Shown here: positions 1-11,700 of the stretch, piece after piece
How positions within the stretch are numbered: the first letter of the stretch is position 1
How the letters are laid out: each line of letters opens with the position of its first letter
Origin: Crotalaria pallida
Taxonomy: Eukaryota > Streptophyta > Magnoliopsida > Fabales > Fabaceae
Length of the DNA stretch: 64,000 nucleotides
Assembly (NCBI GenBank): GCA_037953625.1
Contig: CM075650.1
Span: 7,194,501 to 7,258,500 of the forward strand
Direction: 5' to 3'
Program-made: the position numbers and the translations under genes
The notes under the pieces: generated by a model
What the model was told of the DNA's origin: nothing
What the model saw: only the letters and a program-made list of their open reading frames with translations
Databases searched by the model: none

Positions 1-1617
1 GTAGTGGAGAGGAAGATACCCTGTTTATCTGCGGATACTCAGGTGAGTAATTGTGATAGGGGAGGGTGATGACGGTGAAACGTCAAGTAACCTAGAGTGC
101 TTTTCTAGGAAGAACTAGTCTATAAGTGATCGGGGATTAATACCCAAGGGATCGTAGCGTGTTCTGCACCCGGAACTAGAAAAGTATTGTCGCTCCCTTG
201 ATCAACTTTGGAACAGTGAGAGGGAACCTGAACGAGGCGGACAGTCAATTGGTGTTGGGTCCTTGCGATGTCGCGTAAAATGATGATTTTCATGATGGCC
301 GGCCTGTACGGTTGTGGCTTGACAAAGATATATGTTGTTGGATTTTCTCGGCTATTCGACCTACGTGGGTTAAGGTTCCTGTACTCCTGTTTGCTTCCGA
401 TTAGGCTTGGGAGGATTGGAGGAGATGTATGTGTGCTAACTAACTCCTCGATGACATTTCTTTAATCCCCCCTGTCATCGCTGGATGCTTTTTGATAAGA
501 CTTAATAAAGTAAGATGAAATTATTAAAAGATCTTTGGAATGAGAGATTAAAATACAGTGCGGATTGTTGAGAAAGGCAAGTGGAAAAGGTCAAGTGGCA
601 AGAAAGTATGGATAAGACTAAGGGTGTGACGTTGTTATGGTTATGAGATGTGTTGTGGCATTGTGAAATAAGTAATGAAAGAGATGAATGTGAAGAGAGA
701 GAGAATGACACAAATGAAAGTATCCTTGTGTAATGGTGATGATGTTGATAATAATGATGAGGTGAATTATGTTGTTTATTGTGTTATCTTATATATATCT
801 GTTGTGTGCTTGTCTTAATATTGTGCCTATTGTAATTCCACCCGTCGACGAGAAATCGTTCGGGATCGCTCACTCTCTCTTCTACCCCATTTCTTCTGCT
901 GGTATTCTATATCACGCAACGCAGATGACGTATAGCATCAGGATCATTGTGTGTCCATTGGACGATGGAAGCTGGGAGTTGACTCTAGTTGGCTGGAGAT
1001 AGAGTGGACCCATCAGTGTGGAGGTCACTGATCCACTGTTCACGCTTGAGGGATTGGACATGCAGGACATGATGAGTAGGCTCGTGTTGACAGATCAAGA
1101 GTTCACGATGAATCCAACGTTTCTCGATGAAGATGAAGAAATATTTGAAGACGCAGAGGAGACGTATGAGTTGCCAGGAGTGCCCGATGTTGATGGTGTC
1201 CCATAGTATAGGTTTTTAATTATATTTTAAGTATGTAATGCACTATCTTGAGATGTACTTAAAAGGAATGACTCTACCCTGATGCAACTATTTTAAAGAT
1301 GCAATATGTTTTGGAAAAATGTACTACTCTGATAAATGTAATGGGATTTGGAAGTACTATCCATAAAACAAGGTTATTTTGATGAATGAAATGTTTTATG
1401 AAAATGGAAGAAAGAGTTTCAAAGCGCGTAATGTGGGTAACATCTCGATTTGGAACTTGATGCGTGATGAGGGACATGAATGGTTTATTTTATAAGAACA
1501 TGTTTTTATGAAAATGATCTCATGTCCATGTCACTAATGCTTTGAAAAAAAAATTCCAGATTTTTTACTAAATAATAATATATTCAGGTTGCTAAATTAG
1601 GGTGTTACACTATACAT
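1..1617 (+). mobile_element. Probable LTR-retrotransposon remnant (LTR-like 3' end)
   Basis: This stretch has no recognisable host exon. It contains several short unrelated open frames (for example an acidic one at 1018-1206) and ends with the sequence GGGTGTTACA at about 1600, which looks like the end of many plant Ty3/gypsy-type LTRs. The element would run in from outside the window, so its other end, the internal genes and the target duplication cannot be seen. The assignment is inference from the terminal motif and general composition. It could also be unrelated intergenic DNA. Confidence 0.35.
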
Positions 1618-2285
1618 ACTTCTTGAGAGTAAATATCTATCATCATGATGATTATTTCAATTTGTCAAATCATTATCTCCAATCAAGATATTATCTGCAT
1701 GTGAGTTATTTGTTATTTATTTTTGGCAAATACAAATTAGATATATAAAGATTTACTATTTGCTATATATACATTTGAAAGTTTCATATCATCATTTTTT
1801 TGGTATTTCTATTTTATCTATTTTAATTTATTTTTCGCCGAAATTATTATGCTCACATCTTTCATTATGTTTTTTCTTCAATTTTTTGTTATTTTGATTT
1901 CATATTGATTTTTGTGAAATTAAAGAGAAGACCGCAACACATTAGTTAACCATGCAATTTTGATAGTTGATATGCTTTTCGTGAAAAATTAGATTAAAAA
2001 TAAACTATATCAAATAAGAAATGTACGTAAAAATAATTTTATATGAGTTAGATGAACTTTTTTTTTTTAGAATTGAGATCTTCAATTTCATAAGAAAATT
2101 TAAATAAGAATGGTATTTCTTGCACGAGAGAGATATTATTTTTTTTATGTGCATTCTTTTTTATTTCTTTATGTTACAATTTCTTATTTTGGAAAATTCG
2201 TGAAATTTTGTGAAATGACAGAAAGAAGTATCCAGTTGGAACTTCCTGTCCTGTTACGAGGTATCCAGTTGGCCAGGTTTAGAGG
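1618..2285. other. AT-rich intergenic stretch without visible gene
   Basis: About 670 bases of AT-rich sequence between the LTR-like end and a LINE fragment. I see no coding exon, tandem array or terminal inverted repeat here. Confidence 0.5.
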
Positions 2286-2586
2286 TCTAGAGGTATTCAT
2301 CACTTACAGTGTCAAACGGATTCTACGGAGGTTGTTAGATTGGTCAAGCACGAGTCTTCTTATTTTCATATTATGCTTATTATATTCACGAGATTAAGAA
2401 GCTGTTGTCTGAATTCGATTATGTGTCTCTTGTGCATACTCTTCGCGAAGGAAATTATGTGCTGACTGGTTTGCTAAGCATGGAGTCACTAATGCTATTT
2501 TATTTCAGCTTTGGGATGTTCCTCCCGCTGATGTTTCAACTATGATGCTTGCTGACAGGATGGGAATCCTTTTTGAAAGGAGTTAG
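2286..2586 (+). pseudogene. LINE RNase H 3' fragment, decayed
   Basis: Conceptual translation with frame changes gives the end of a plant LINE RNase H domain: a VRLVKHESS-like stretch, then HEIKKLLSEFDYVSLVH, LREGN, and CADWFAKHGVTN, ending at a TAG near 2584. The REGN...CADWFAKHG signature is typical of the RVT_3 RNase H tail of plant L1-type elements and of related host proteins. At least one frameshift separates the two halves, so it is dead. A second LINE in opposite orientation begins a few tens of bases further on. Confidence 0.65.
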
Positions 2587-2609
2587 CTTTTTTGCCTTTG
2601 TTTTCTTTT

Positions 2610-4081
2610 CTTTCTTTTTTTTTTTTGGTGAACAAAGGGGTTAAAGCCCAGAAAGAAGAAAATTACATTACACTAGCATTTCTTGGGAACGCAGTCCCAA
2701 TATAGTCATAAAACAAAAAACTCTTAAGCTTGTCGTTAGGCTCCACCATGATGTTGCAGCCAAGGTTTTTATCTATGCTGAAGTTTGCGAGATAGTCAAC
2801 ACACCTATTTCCTTCAAGCATGGTATGAGTAAAAATCAGCCTCCAATCCCTTTTGATGATGTTGTAGATATTTCGCAAAAGAGGATTATTACCTCTATAA
2901 TCTGAATTTGTCTCATCATTGTTGATAGTCTTGATGATGGACATAGAGTCGCATCCTTTATTCCAGGCGACTTGCAATCCCACAAGGATTCCCCATAATT
3001 CGGCAGTGTACGCAGTACAAATACCAATTTTATAATAAAATCCAAGACACCATTTGCCATCACTGTCTCTGAAGATTCCGCCACAACCAGCCAATCCCGG
3101 GTTGCCTTTTGAAGCTCCATCAATGTTCACTTTTATCCATCCTTCGTGGGGTTTCTTCCAAGCAATAAACTGATTCTCCATACTTCTAGAAAGATTTCTT
3201 CTGTCCCAGTTAGCAATTCCTTGAACCTGCATTAAAATAAAGGATTTTAGATTATGAGGATATAAAAAGCCCGAGTCGGCATTGTGCTTATTTCTCCACT
3301 CCCATAGGTAGTATAGAGAGCAAAGAAAAATAAGCCTCCAGTCTTCTCTATTATATTGACCCCATCCATAATCTATGTTCCTTCTAATCCAAGCTGACAG
3401 CTCCTCCCTGCAGAAGACATGAAGATCATTAGGGTTAAGGAAACATCTCCACAGCTCAAGGGCTTTAGTACAGTCCCTTAGAACATGAAGAGAGGTTTCC
3501 TCAACATTCCTGCAGTGTATACAGAAGGGAGTGCCGATACCCCATTTAAATTTCCTACTATTAGTGAGAAGTCTATCATGACCAGTTTTCCATAAATGAA
3601 ATTTCCATCGTTCAATACAATTAGTTTTCCAAAGAACATCCCACTGGATATTTCCAACAGTAGGAGTTTCATTAGCTAAGAAGTTATAAGCATGCTTAAT
3701 TGAAAAGGCACCATTGTTCGTGCCTCCCCATATAAGCTTATCTTCTCCCAGATCCTCATGAGGAGGGGGAATGCTGTAGAATTTATTGACAACACTTTCA
3801 GGCAAGGAATTTTTCAGCAAGTTGAAATCCCAATTGCCCTCAGTATCAACAAAATCTCTTACAAGAGTAACATCATTATCCAAGTTAATATGGCGGAGAG
3901 CATGTTCCTTTAGCACATAGTTGTTATCAAGCCATTTATCTTTCCAGAACCATGTCCCTTTGCCATCCCCAATGGAGTATTCTAATTTGTCTGTGATCTT
4001 TGGCCATAAATTTACCATTCTTTTCCAAAGGGTAGAATCATTGTTGTGAGCCACGGCTGCCTTTATCTTTAGTTGTACCAA
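2610..4081 (-). mobile_element. 5'-truncated LINE (L1-type) with zf-RVT and RNase H
   Basis: A long minus-strand open frame (2663-4081, 472 codons) covers the C-terminal part of a LINE ORF2. From the N-terminal side there is a GKGTWFWKDKW segment, then the zinc-binding reverse-transcriptase region (WKFHLWKTGHDRLLTNSRK followed by CxxC and HVLxxC), then an RNase H domain with VNIDGASKGNPG, TAELWGILVGL and EGNRCVDYLANFS. The reverse-transcriptase core and endonuclease are absent, so the copy is 5'-truncated, as is usual for LINEs. The element 3' end is marked by a T-rich run at 2609-2626 on the plus strand, which is a poly(A) tail on the minus strand. The frame is still open, which suggests a fairly young insertion. 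I could not identify a clean target duplication. Confidence 0.85.
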
Positions 4082-4960
4082 AAAAAAATACTAAATAATA
4101 ACATGTGGCATGAAAGCTTTATTTCATCTCATGATTTAAGAGATTTAGAATCATTCATTTTTACTTTAAATAGGCATGAACTATATGGCAATCACTAAAT
4201 TATCCCAACACTTCTAATTTTAAAGAGTAACGAAGGTTCAATCGTCCTCAAATATGATCATTTATTCTGCGAGTGTACATTTGTATTTGCATTATAACAT
4301 TTTATCTTAATAAAAATAAATAAAATTATGGAGCGACCTATAATTGTTCCAAAAGATTGCTAAAATTATATGAGTGTTATCAATCGGTTATGATATCTCA
4401 TATTGGTCATGAAAATTTAACCGCCCCAAATACAATCTCATAATCATCATACTCACGTGGATCGTTCATAAAATAAAATTCTAAAAATTCTTCTTTGAAA
4501 AAAATTAGGATTTGTCATTGTTGCTCACGGATACCCATACATGACCGGACTAAGAACCAAAATCCTGTTTTGTGTTATGTATGTCTTCAATAAGTGTTGA
4601 CCATTTCTTATCATCTCATAGTTGTTTAAGGATAATAAGTGTTGACCATTTCTTATCATCTCATAGTTGTTTAAGGATAAAGATTTTCATTTTCGTTGCA
4701 TGTCTATTTAAAAAAGGCTCAATTATGTAATTTTAGGGTTGTTTTGTCATATACATTTATTCTTTATTTTCTCAATGTTTGATAAAAATATATCAAAAAT
4801 ACTTTCCTGATTATTAAAAAAAAACACTTTCCTCGTCACCTTGTAAAAGATTTACATTTTTTATAATTTATTTCTTTTTTATATACCTATTTTATTCTGA
4901 AACCAATAGTTAAAATGATTATTTTTTTAAAATCGTAAAAATTATCGAGATGAATTTTAT
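4082..4960. other. Intergenic AT-rich DNA
   Basis: No gene is visible. The only structured item is the direct repeat listed separately at about 4588-4680. Confidence 0.5.
4588..4680. repeat. Near-perfect tandem duplication of about 46 bp
   Basis: The unit beginning AATAAGTGTTGACCATTTC and ending GTTTAAGGAT occurs twice back to back. The lack of divergence suggests recent slippage or duplication. Confidence 0.85.
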
Positions 4961-4961
4961 T

Positions 4962-5214
4962 TTCATTAACAAGAATATGGTTTGATACATAAGGCAGGTA
5001 TGGAAGCTCTGCCATTTTTTCTACCAGTATTCCCAAGAGCATTCTTAATACCAGGGAGCTTTTGAGATTAATCCGGAGCGAGCTGCGTGGTCAGCTGTCC
5101 CAACGGAATGTTTTCAATGGGAAATGAACCCGGAGCTACTAGCATCCTTGTTCCATTTCCAGGATTTCAGTTGGGATCTTACACCAACTGAACCTAGCTC
5201 TGTTGGTAATTTAT
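4962..5214 (-). mobile_element. tRNA-derived SINE copy 1
   Basis: On the minus strand the element starts near 5214 with a box A-like GGTTCAGTTGGTGTAAG and continues to a box B-like GGGTTCATTTCCC. Downstream follows CTCGCTCCGGATTA, which is shared with the copy at about 49172-49372. It is therefore a Pol III-type SINE. It lies just upstream of the GLE1 first exon. The A-rich tail is worn and I cannot mark a target duplication. Confidence 0.7.
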
Positions 5215-5238
5215 TTTGATTTTGATATGATAAATAAT

Positions 5239-5248
5239 AATATATAAT
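5239..5248 (+). promoter_or_regulatory. Possible TATA element for GLE1
   Basis: A TATATAAT-like sequence lies about 200 bases upstream of the GLE1 first splice donor, in the short space between the SINE and the leader. Position and sequence fit a core promoter, but the region is so AT-rich that chance matches are expected. Confidence 0.25.
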
Positions 5249-5382
5249 AGAATTAATAATTAATAATTAATAATTAAAAATAAATGAGACAACAACAGAG
5301 ATAGAGATAGAAGAGAAAAGTAGTGTACTACTTGATAACGGCGTAATCGGAGCATCCCTCTTCGGCTCTTCCTCATACACAC

Positions 5383-5420
5383 TCAACTCCTTTTTCTCTC
5401 TCTCTCTCTCTCTCTCTCTT
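5383..5420 (+). repeat. (CT)n microsatellite in GLE1 5' leader
   Basis: A pure run of CT dinucleotides lies immediately upstream of the GLE1 start exon. CT tracts in plant 5' leaders are common and can influence expression. Confidence 0.8.
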
Positions 5421-5448
5421 AAAGCGTCGTCGTTTCGATTGCCGAACA

Positions 5449-5677
5449 ATGTAAGTTTTATAAATCTCATGAATTTCGATTGGTTCCTATTTGATGATGC
5501 TGCGTGTGTTTGATTTTGCAGGGGAGCTGTGAAATTGAAGATAGGTAGTGCAGAAAAAGTTAATGGCGTTGGTATTGATCCTGAACCAGATTGGAGCTTT
5601 CATGATCTTGTTGCTGAGCTTAATGCTCTCGACGCTAAGCTTACGTCACCCTCTCCTTTCCATAAAACCATGTACTA

Positions 5678-5744
<67 letters not shown>

Positions 5745-8700
5745 GTGTGTGTGTGTTTTTTTTTCTTGTATTATTAAATTGTTTTATGAGTACTATTGGA
5801 TTTCACCCCCTCCAAAATTTGTAATTTGGACCAAGGTTTTAAATATGGGTTGTACTCGCAGTTTCAGAGTGTACCTAAATCTTGAGGATGTTATGGACAA
5901 ATTCTGTCAATTGCGGTCGCCATGCGGCTTCGGCGTCTATAATGGTCATGTACTTGGATTTAAAACCTTGATTTGAACCCTTAGAATCAAGATAGTCCCT
6001 ATTAGTGACCATGTGTCTGTAAAATAGGTTCTGGAAAGGATTAATTTGGCACGCATTTATAGCGTCTTGAGAACCAAGTTGGGACTTTCCATGATTTCTC
6101 ATTTATAAGGGGTGCTAAATTGGATCGAGGGGCTTGTTTTTCTGGTTATTCACTCTATTTGAAACTAACGTGTCTTTGAAATATGTTCTCAAAAAGATTA
6201 ATTTGGCTGCCATTTTTAAAAAGCCTTGAGAACCAAGTTGAGATTTTTCATGATTTCTCATTTCTTGGGTGCTAAATTGGATTGAGGGGTGTATTTTTCG
6301 GCTACTCGCTATTATTTTTTTATCAGCAAATACTCGAATTCTTCCTCGAGGAAAAATGCAACGTTAGTTTAGTCCTTGAGAAATGAAAAATCTCTACTTA
6401 ATCCCCAAAAAGCTCAAATGTGTTTGAAAAGAGTCATTTTCAGGACAAATGTAGGAGCGCGTTAGTCCATAACAACTACTATTTTGACTGGCATATGAGA
6501 TTCTTGGGGACCAAGTTGATATTTTTTAGTTTTTAAGGACTAAATTGAGGAACACCATTTTTCTCTAGCACAAATTTGGATATTTACTTTCTATTCTTTT
6601 ATTTATGCATATTTGGAATGCACATGCTGGCAAATTGAATCATTAATTTTGATTGTACTCGTGTAGTTGGAAGAATGAAAAAATTGAGAGAGGTAAGCCT
6701 TTCATATTGCGTGCTGACGAGTATGAGATGGAAGATACAGAAAGCGAGGATGAGGATGAGAATGATAAAGCTTTAATTGTTTGCAATTCTGGCAAACGGT
6801 TCATTTGTGATGAGCTTTATCTGAGGTGCTTACTTATTCAATTCTAGCTTTCAGTTTTGAACTCTGCCATTTAAACAAGTTTTGGATCGTTATGTTTTCT
6901 TCATGTTGTTTCTTAATTACGTATGAGATTTCCCCATTGGGTGTTTTGAAAGTGATATTTGCACTCCCTTTGATGTTTCAGTGACAGTGATAACTCTGAT
7001 GTTGTCTCTTCTTTAGAAGTGCAACCCTACCTCATGGAGGAAGTGGGAGCGGTAGAAGGTGCCTTGTTTGAGTTCGCACACGAACATCAGCTTAGGGTTA
7101 AGGTGAGTGATCATGTTGATGCAATATACATTACATGCTTGACTTGTTAGTTACAAATTGAATAACTTTTCATTATTGAACAAAATATAATGTATAGGAA
7201 AGTACTAAGTAAGCTCGTGGTTTGTTTGATATCTGTACAAAAGACTTGTTTCTATTTCTAATCTTCTAAATTGACAGGATGACATTAGGAATACGATCTC
7301 AGCATTGGAGACAGCTCTGGTGAATGAAAGTCAGAACTCCACCTCTTCCCTTCTTCGAGTTGAGAAATATAAAGAATCCAGACAGGAATTGGATAAAAAG
7401 TTGGACACTCAATATCAGCGCCGGATGTAAGATTGCTCCCCCTCTCATTTTTATTTTCATCTCTATGCAATATGTTGGTTTCCTTATCCTACATATATGT
7501 CTTTTCATACTCTAATGTCTCACTGTGCTTTATGAAAAATTGAGAACTTTAACTGTGGATAATTTGAAGGATATGATTTTTTTTACTGCATTATTTGTGG
7601 AAATCTACTATTAAATATCAATATTACTTTTTCCATTTGTTTGGGTAGACAAGATGTTTTTTTTTATGCCATTACAATATTACTTGTGAAAGGATATATG
7701 TTTCATTTGCTTGTGGGACGAGGACAAATGATGACATACATGCCATAAGAAAGGGGAAATGAGAAAGATTTTGAGTATTCTATGTGTTGCTTGATGCACA
7801 TTATTTTTAACTGTGGCGTCTGATTTTATTTGATAGTTCATTTTTATGAATGTTGAACTTGAGTGCCCTTTGATTTTGATGCTATTTTCCATTTTATTAA
7901 CTGAAACTTGACATGCATGTTATATATTATACTAGACCTCTATCCCCTCTTCCACGGGAAAAAATAATTTTTCTCTTTTCCTTTTATGCACCTTTTGTTA
8001 AATAGTTGCTTTTTTGAACTAGTTGAAAATGAATAAACTGATATTTGACATCTCTGAATTTTTGTAGTGCAGAAGAACTTGATAATCACTTGACAGCTGT
8101 TCAACGTGACCGTGAACTCAGATCACAAATAGAAGAAAGGAAAATAAGAAGTGATGCAGCTTATGAAGAGGCCAAGAGAAAGATTGCTTTGCAAGAGGAA
8201 AAGCAGCAGCAAGAAAAGGCTAAAGCAGAAGCAGAGGTACCGTACCTTTATCTTTTAGCAAATAAATTTATTGTTGCATTCGTTTGGACTGTGCCTATTT
8301 TTTGTCCTGGTACTAGCCCATTACCTGTTTATAATTTTATTACTTTTACTGAATTTTACATGTCCACTACAAGTCCACAATACGGGTCATGCTAGTTGAA
8401 GAGATAATGTTCTTGAAAATTTTCTCTAAAGAAGCTTCAGCCCAAATGGCTGTTCATTTATTATTTTTCAATTTTGTGGGTGCAGGCCAAACGTAGAGCT
8501 GAGGAAGCAAAACAAGCTGCATTGGAAACAGAGAGAAAAGCAGCAATGGAAGCTGAAAAAAGAGCAGCAGCAGAAGTTGAAAGAATGGCTGAAAAGGAAG
8601 CCAAAGAAGCTGCAGAGTGCCTAACGGATAATGCATCAAGATCATCCAATGCTGAAACCAAGGAATCTGGTATTGATTTTCTATTTTCATTTTCTTGCGC

Positions 8701-11700
8701 CTTTGGAATGTATCTCTCCAATGTCAGTTTCGTTGTTTACCTGTTTATCCGAATTTGATATGCAACCATGCAAGAATGCTTCTCCTTATTTTCTGACTAT
8801 CATTTTGTTGTAAAATGTGTTTTTCTTCCCATATTTCTATGCTAGTGAAATTTGATGAAGCTATCTGTAAAAGCAACAAATCTGGTGTCATTCAAGAGTG
8901 AAAACATTTGAATCTTCTAGTCAACATATTGTTAATTAAAAAGGTTCCCTTTTGATAATACCCATATATTAGTGGGGGGTAAGGATTGGAAAAAGGTAAT
9001 GTGAGAGGTAGTTGAGTTGTCAAGTAGTTATAGGCTTGAGTGGGAATACACTTGTATGGGAGGTTATAAAAGGTAAGGTTATGAATGTGGAGAAGGCAGT
9101 TAGGAATTTGTTGTGTTTTTCGGCTTTAGGCTGGGCAGAGAGTTCTTCGGCATCTCTGAAGGAGCATTGCTCCGGGGTTAGAAGGGTTTCTCCCTGTAAT
9201 ACATTTATATTTCAGAATTAATATACATAATTCCTCTTCTCTGATTTTGGGTTCTTAACACTTATTTCTTTAGATATTTATATATTTTTCTTGATTTGCT
9301 GTGGAAAAACATTGAGCCACTTTGTAAAGTTATAAGGTTTTGGTGTATTTAGTGTTAATTGATATGTGCATGCGGATGTATTCCCATGCATGTTTGGATC
9401 TGTTTATTGTTACTTGGTTTTAAGATGTTTTATCATCTGAGATTTTAACTGACCTGCATAATCATAGGTATTGTATATCGAGCTGCAACAAATGCTTTAA
9501 ATCTAGAGCACGGGAGACTACAGAAACTGAAAGAGCTATGTGAAAGAAACCAAATGATTAGATCAAGTTCCAATCAGGTATTACTGAAAGTAGATATTGG
9601 AGATGTTTATCATAAAGCTATTAATTACTACCCTTCACGCAATTAGCAATACTAATAATTTGTTGATTTTGTATGTCGTATACGTTATCATATTTTAATT
9701 GAATATTGTCATTGGGTAATATAATGCAGGCTCAAATATGTTTGTAGTCCCTAGAAAAAGGGCTATTTCGATTGTGTTCCTCATAATTTTTTCCTGGTTT
9801 TGTGTCCTTGCATAGATGGAAAGTAATGATTATGGTTCTTGACATTAACTATCATTTGTTTTTAGCAAGTTTGATTTTTTGTCTTTAGTTCCTTCTGCCA
9901 TATGTCATTTATGTGATAGTGTCTGTTTATAGTCGGTCAACCACGTCAACACTTAACAGAAGCAACTTAACTTAATGTTGGGGACCAAAAGTAGGTATTT
10001 CGAACTTTCTAGGATATAAAACCATTTTTTTAAGAGTACCAAAATCGTAATAGTCCTATAGGGACTAAAACATATTTAAGACTATAATGCACATCTTTCA
10101 TGGTTTTTTAAGGCCTTAGTTCTTCACTGTTTTACATTGCAAGAAAGCTGCTTGTATCCATCTTCACTTTAAAGACCAACTTTCCCTGTAGCATACTCTG
10201 ATTAAGATGTCATGACTTCTATGTTCGTGTCAACATCTGTTCAGGATTATACCCGCCATGAAAGTCATATTTCCCGGCTGATAAGGCAGATAAGGGGCAT
10301 AAGAGACAACGTTAGGTGAAGTGAATTTTTTTAATTTCAATATTGCATAATGCTGTTTATCATTTTATTATTCATGAATGAGCTTTTGGATTTTTTTAGG
10401 GATAAAGTTTTATGTCCTCTATGTTTTTGTTTTGACCTGCCAAAAAAAAACATGCAATAATTCCCCCAAACCCCCCACCCACCCACACACTAAAAAATAG
10501 ACAGTCCCAAATCCTTAAGCAGGACATCAGTTATGCGTGTATTCACTCTTTTTACCATTCTGCAGGTCAAAAGCAACTGATCTCACTAAACTTTTGAATG
10601 ATTCTCAATGCCCTCAGTCAATCAGCATTGAGATATTTGCTAAAAAGGTAATTTCATATTATTGCCCATTCAATTGATATGGTTTCTTTCTGCTTTATCT
10701 GATATGGGTTCAGTAATCTATTGTAGATGTTATCCTTGTGTCAGTTGTTAGCACATGAAAGGTAACAAATAAAAGGTTTTGATAACCATAGCCCCAATTG
10801 CAATGTTTAAGGACCGCAAAAATATAAAGTTTTCCTTGAAAAGTGGTGTATTTAATATATTAGAAGTTCATGTTTGAAGTTTTTCAATGAAGACTTTGCA
10901 ATCGTTACAAAATTAAATTATGATACTGAAGATGCATTATCTTTATGATATCATTTTTAGTTTTGATCAAATTTGAGAATGATTTTGGAACATTTTACTA
11001 GTAAATGAGTATCTGTAAAGTGAGGAATATGTTGCTTTTACCCTTTCTGAAAACTGACATTATGCCAATGGCGTATTTGGAAATATTTGTGATAAAAAAT
11101 AACATATTGCTTAAATCCATGTAAGTTGTCTTCAGATTTTTAAAACGAGAAACAAACACTTGTGAGAAATTTTAGAGTTTGGGTCATTGTCTTTGATTGT
11201 TTAGTAAATGAAGTTGTTTGTGACAAAACACTTGACAGATTGTTTCATATTGCGAAAACCCTGGTAGTGCTCCCTTTGCAAGTGGCTACGTCGTTGTTCT
11301 CGTTACATCTCAGGTACAACATCTTTGATCTCTACTTCTCTAGCCTTTTGGATTATTTAGAGGGATGGTATATAATTAAGTTCAAGTAAAATTTTGCTTT
11401 TGCTTTTATGTTCAATTGTTTATCATTTGTGAGTCAGGTCCCACATGCAATGGATATTCTGCTAGCTGAGCTTCACAAGGCCTGCATGTACACCGTCCCA
11501 AAGCATTTGGTTTACAGGAAGGTAACTTGATAAAGCTGGAAACAGTATTGAGCCTTTTATTCTTCATTTGTAGTTTCCTAGCCACATTTACTCCCCAAAC
11601 CCACTAGGTAGGAGCCTCGCTCACTGGGCTTCCTTTTATTCTTTTCATCTCACATTTTTGCCTTAGTGGTTTGAGTCCATTTAATCTATATGAGGAAGCA

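Noticed and set aside
5267..5470. Minus-strand open frame of 67 codons over the GLE1 leader
   Set aside because: It is the complement of the CT-rich leader and splice site; composition is low-complexity and it has no recognisable motif.
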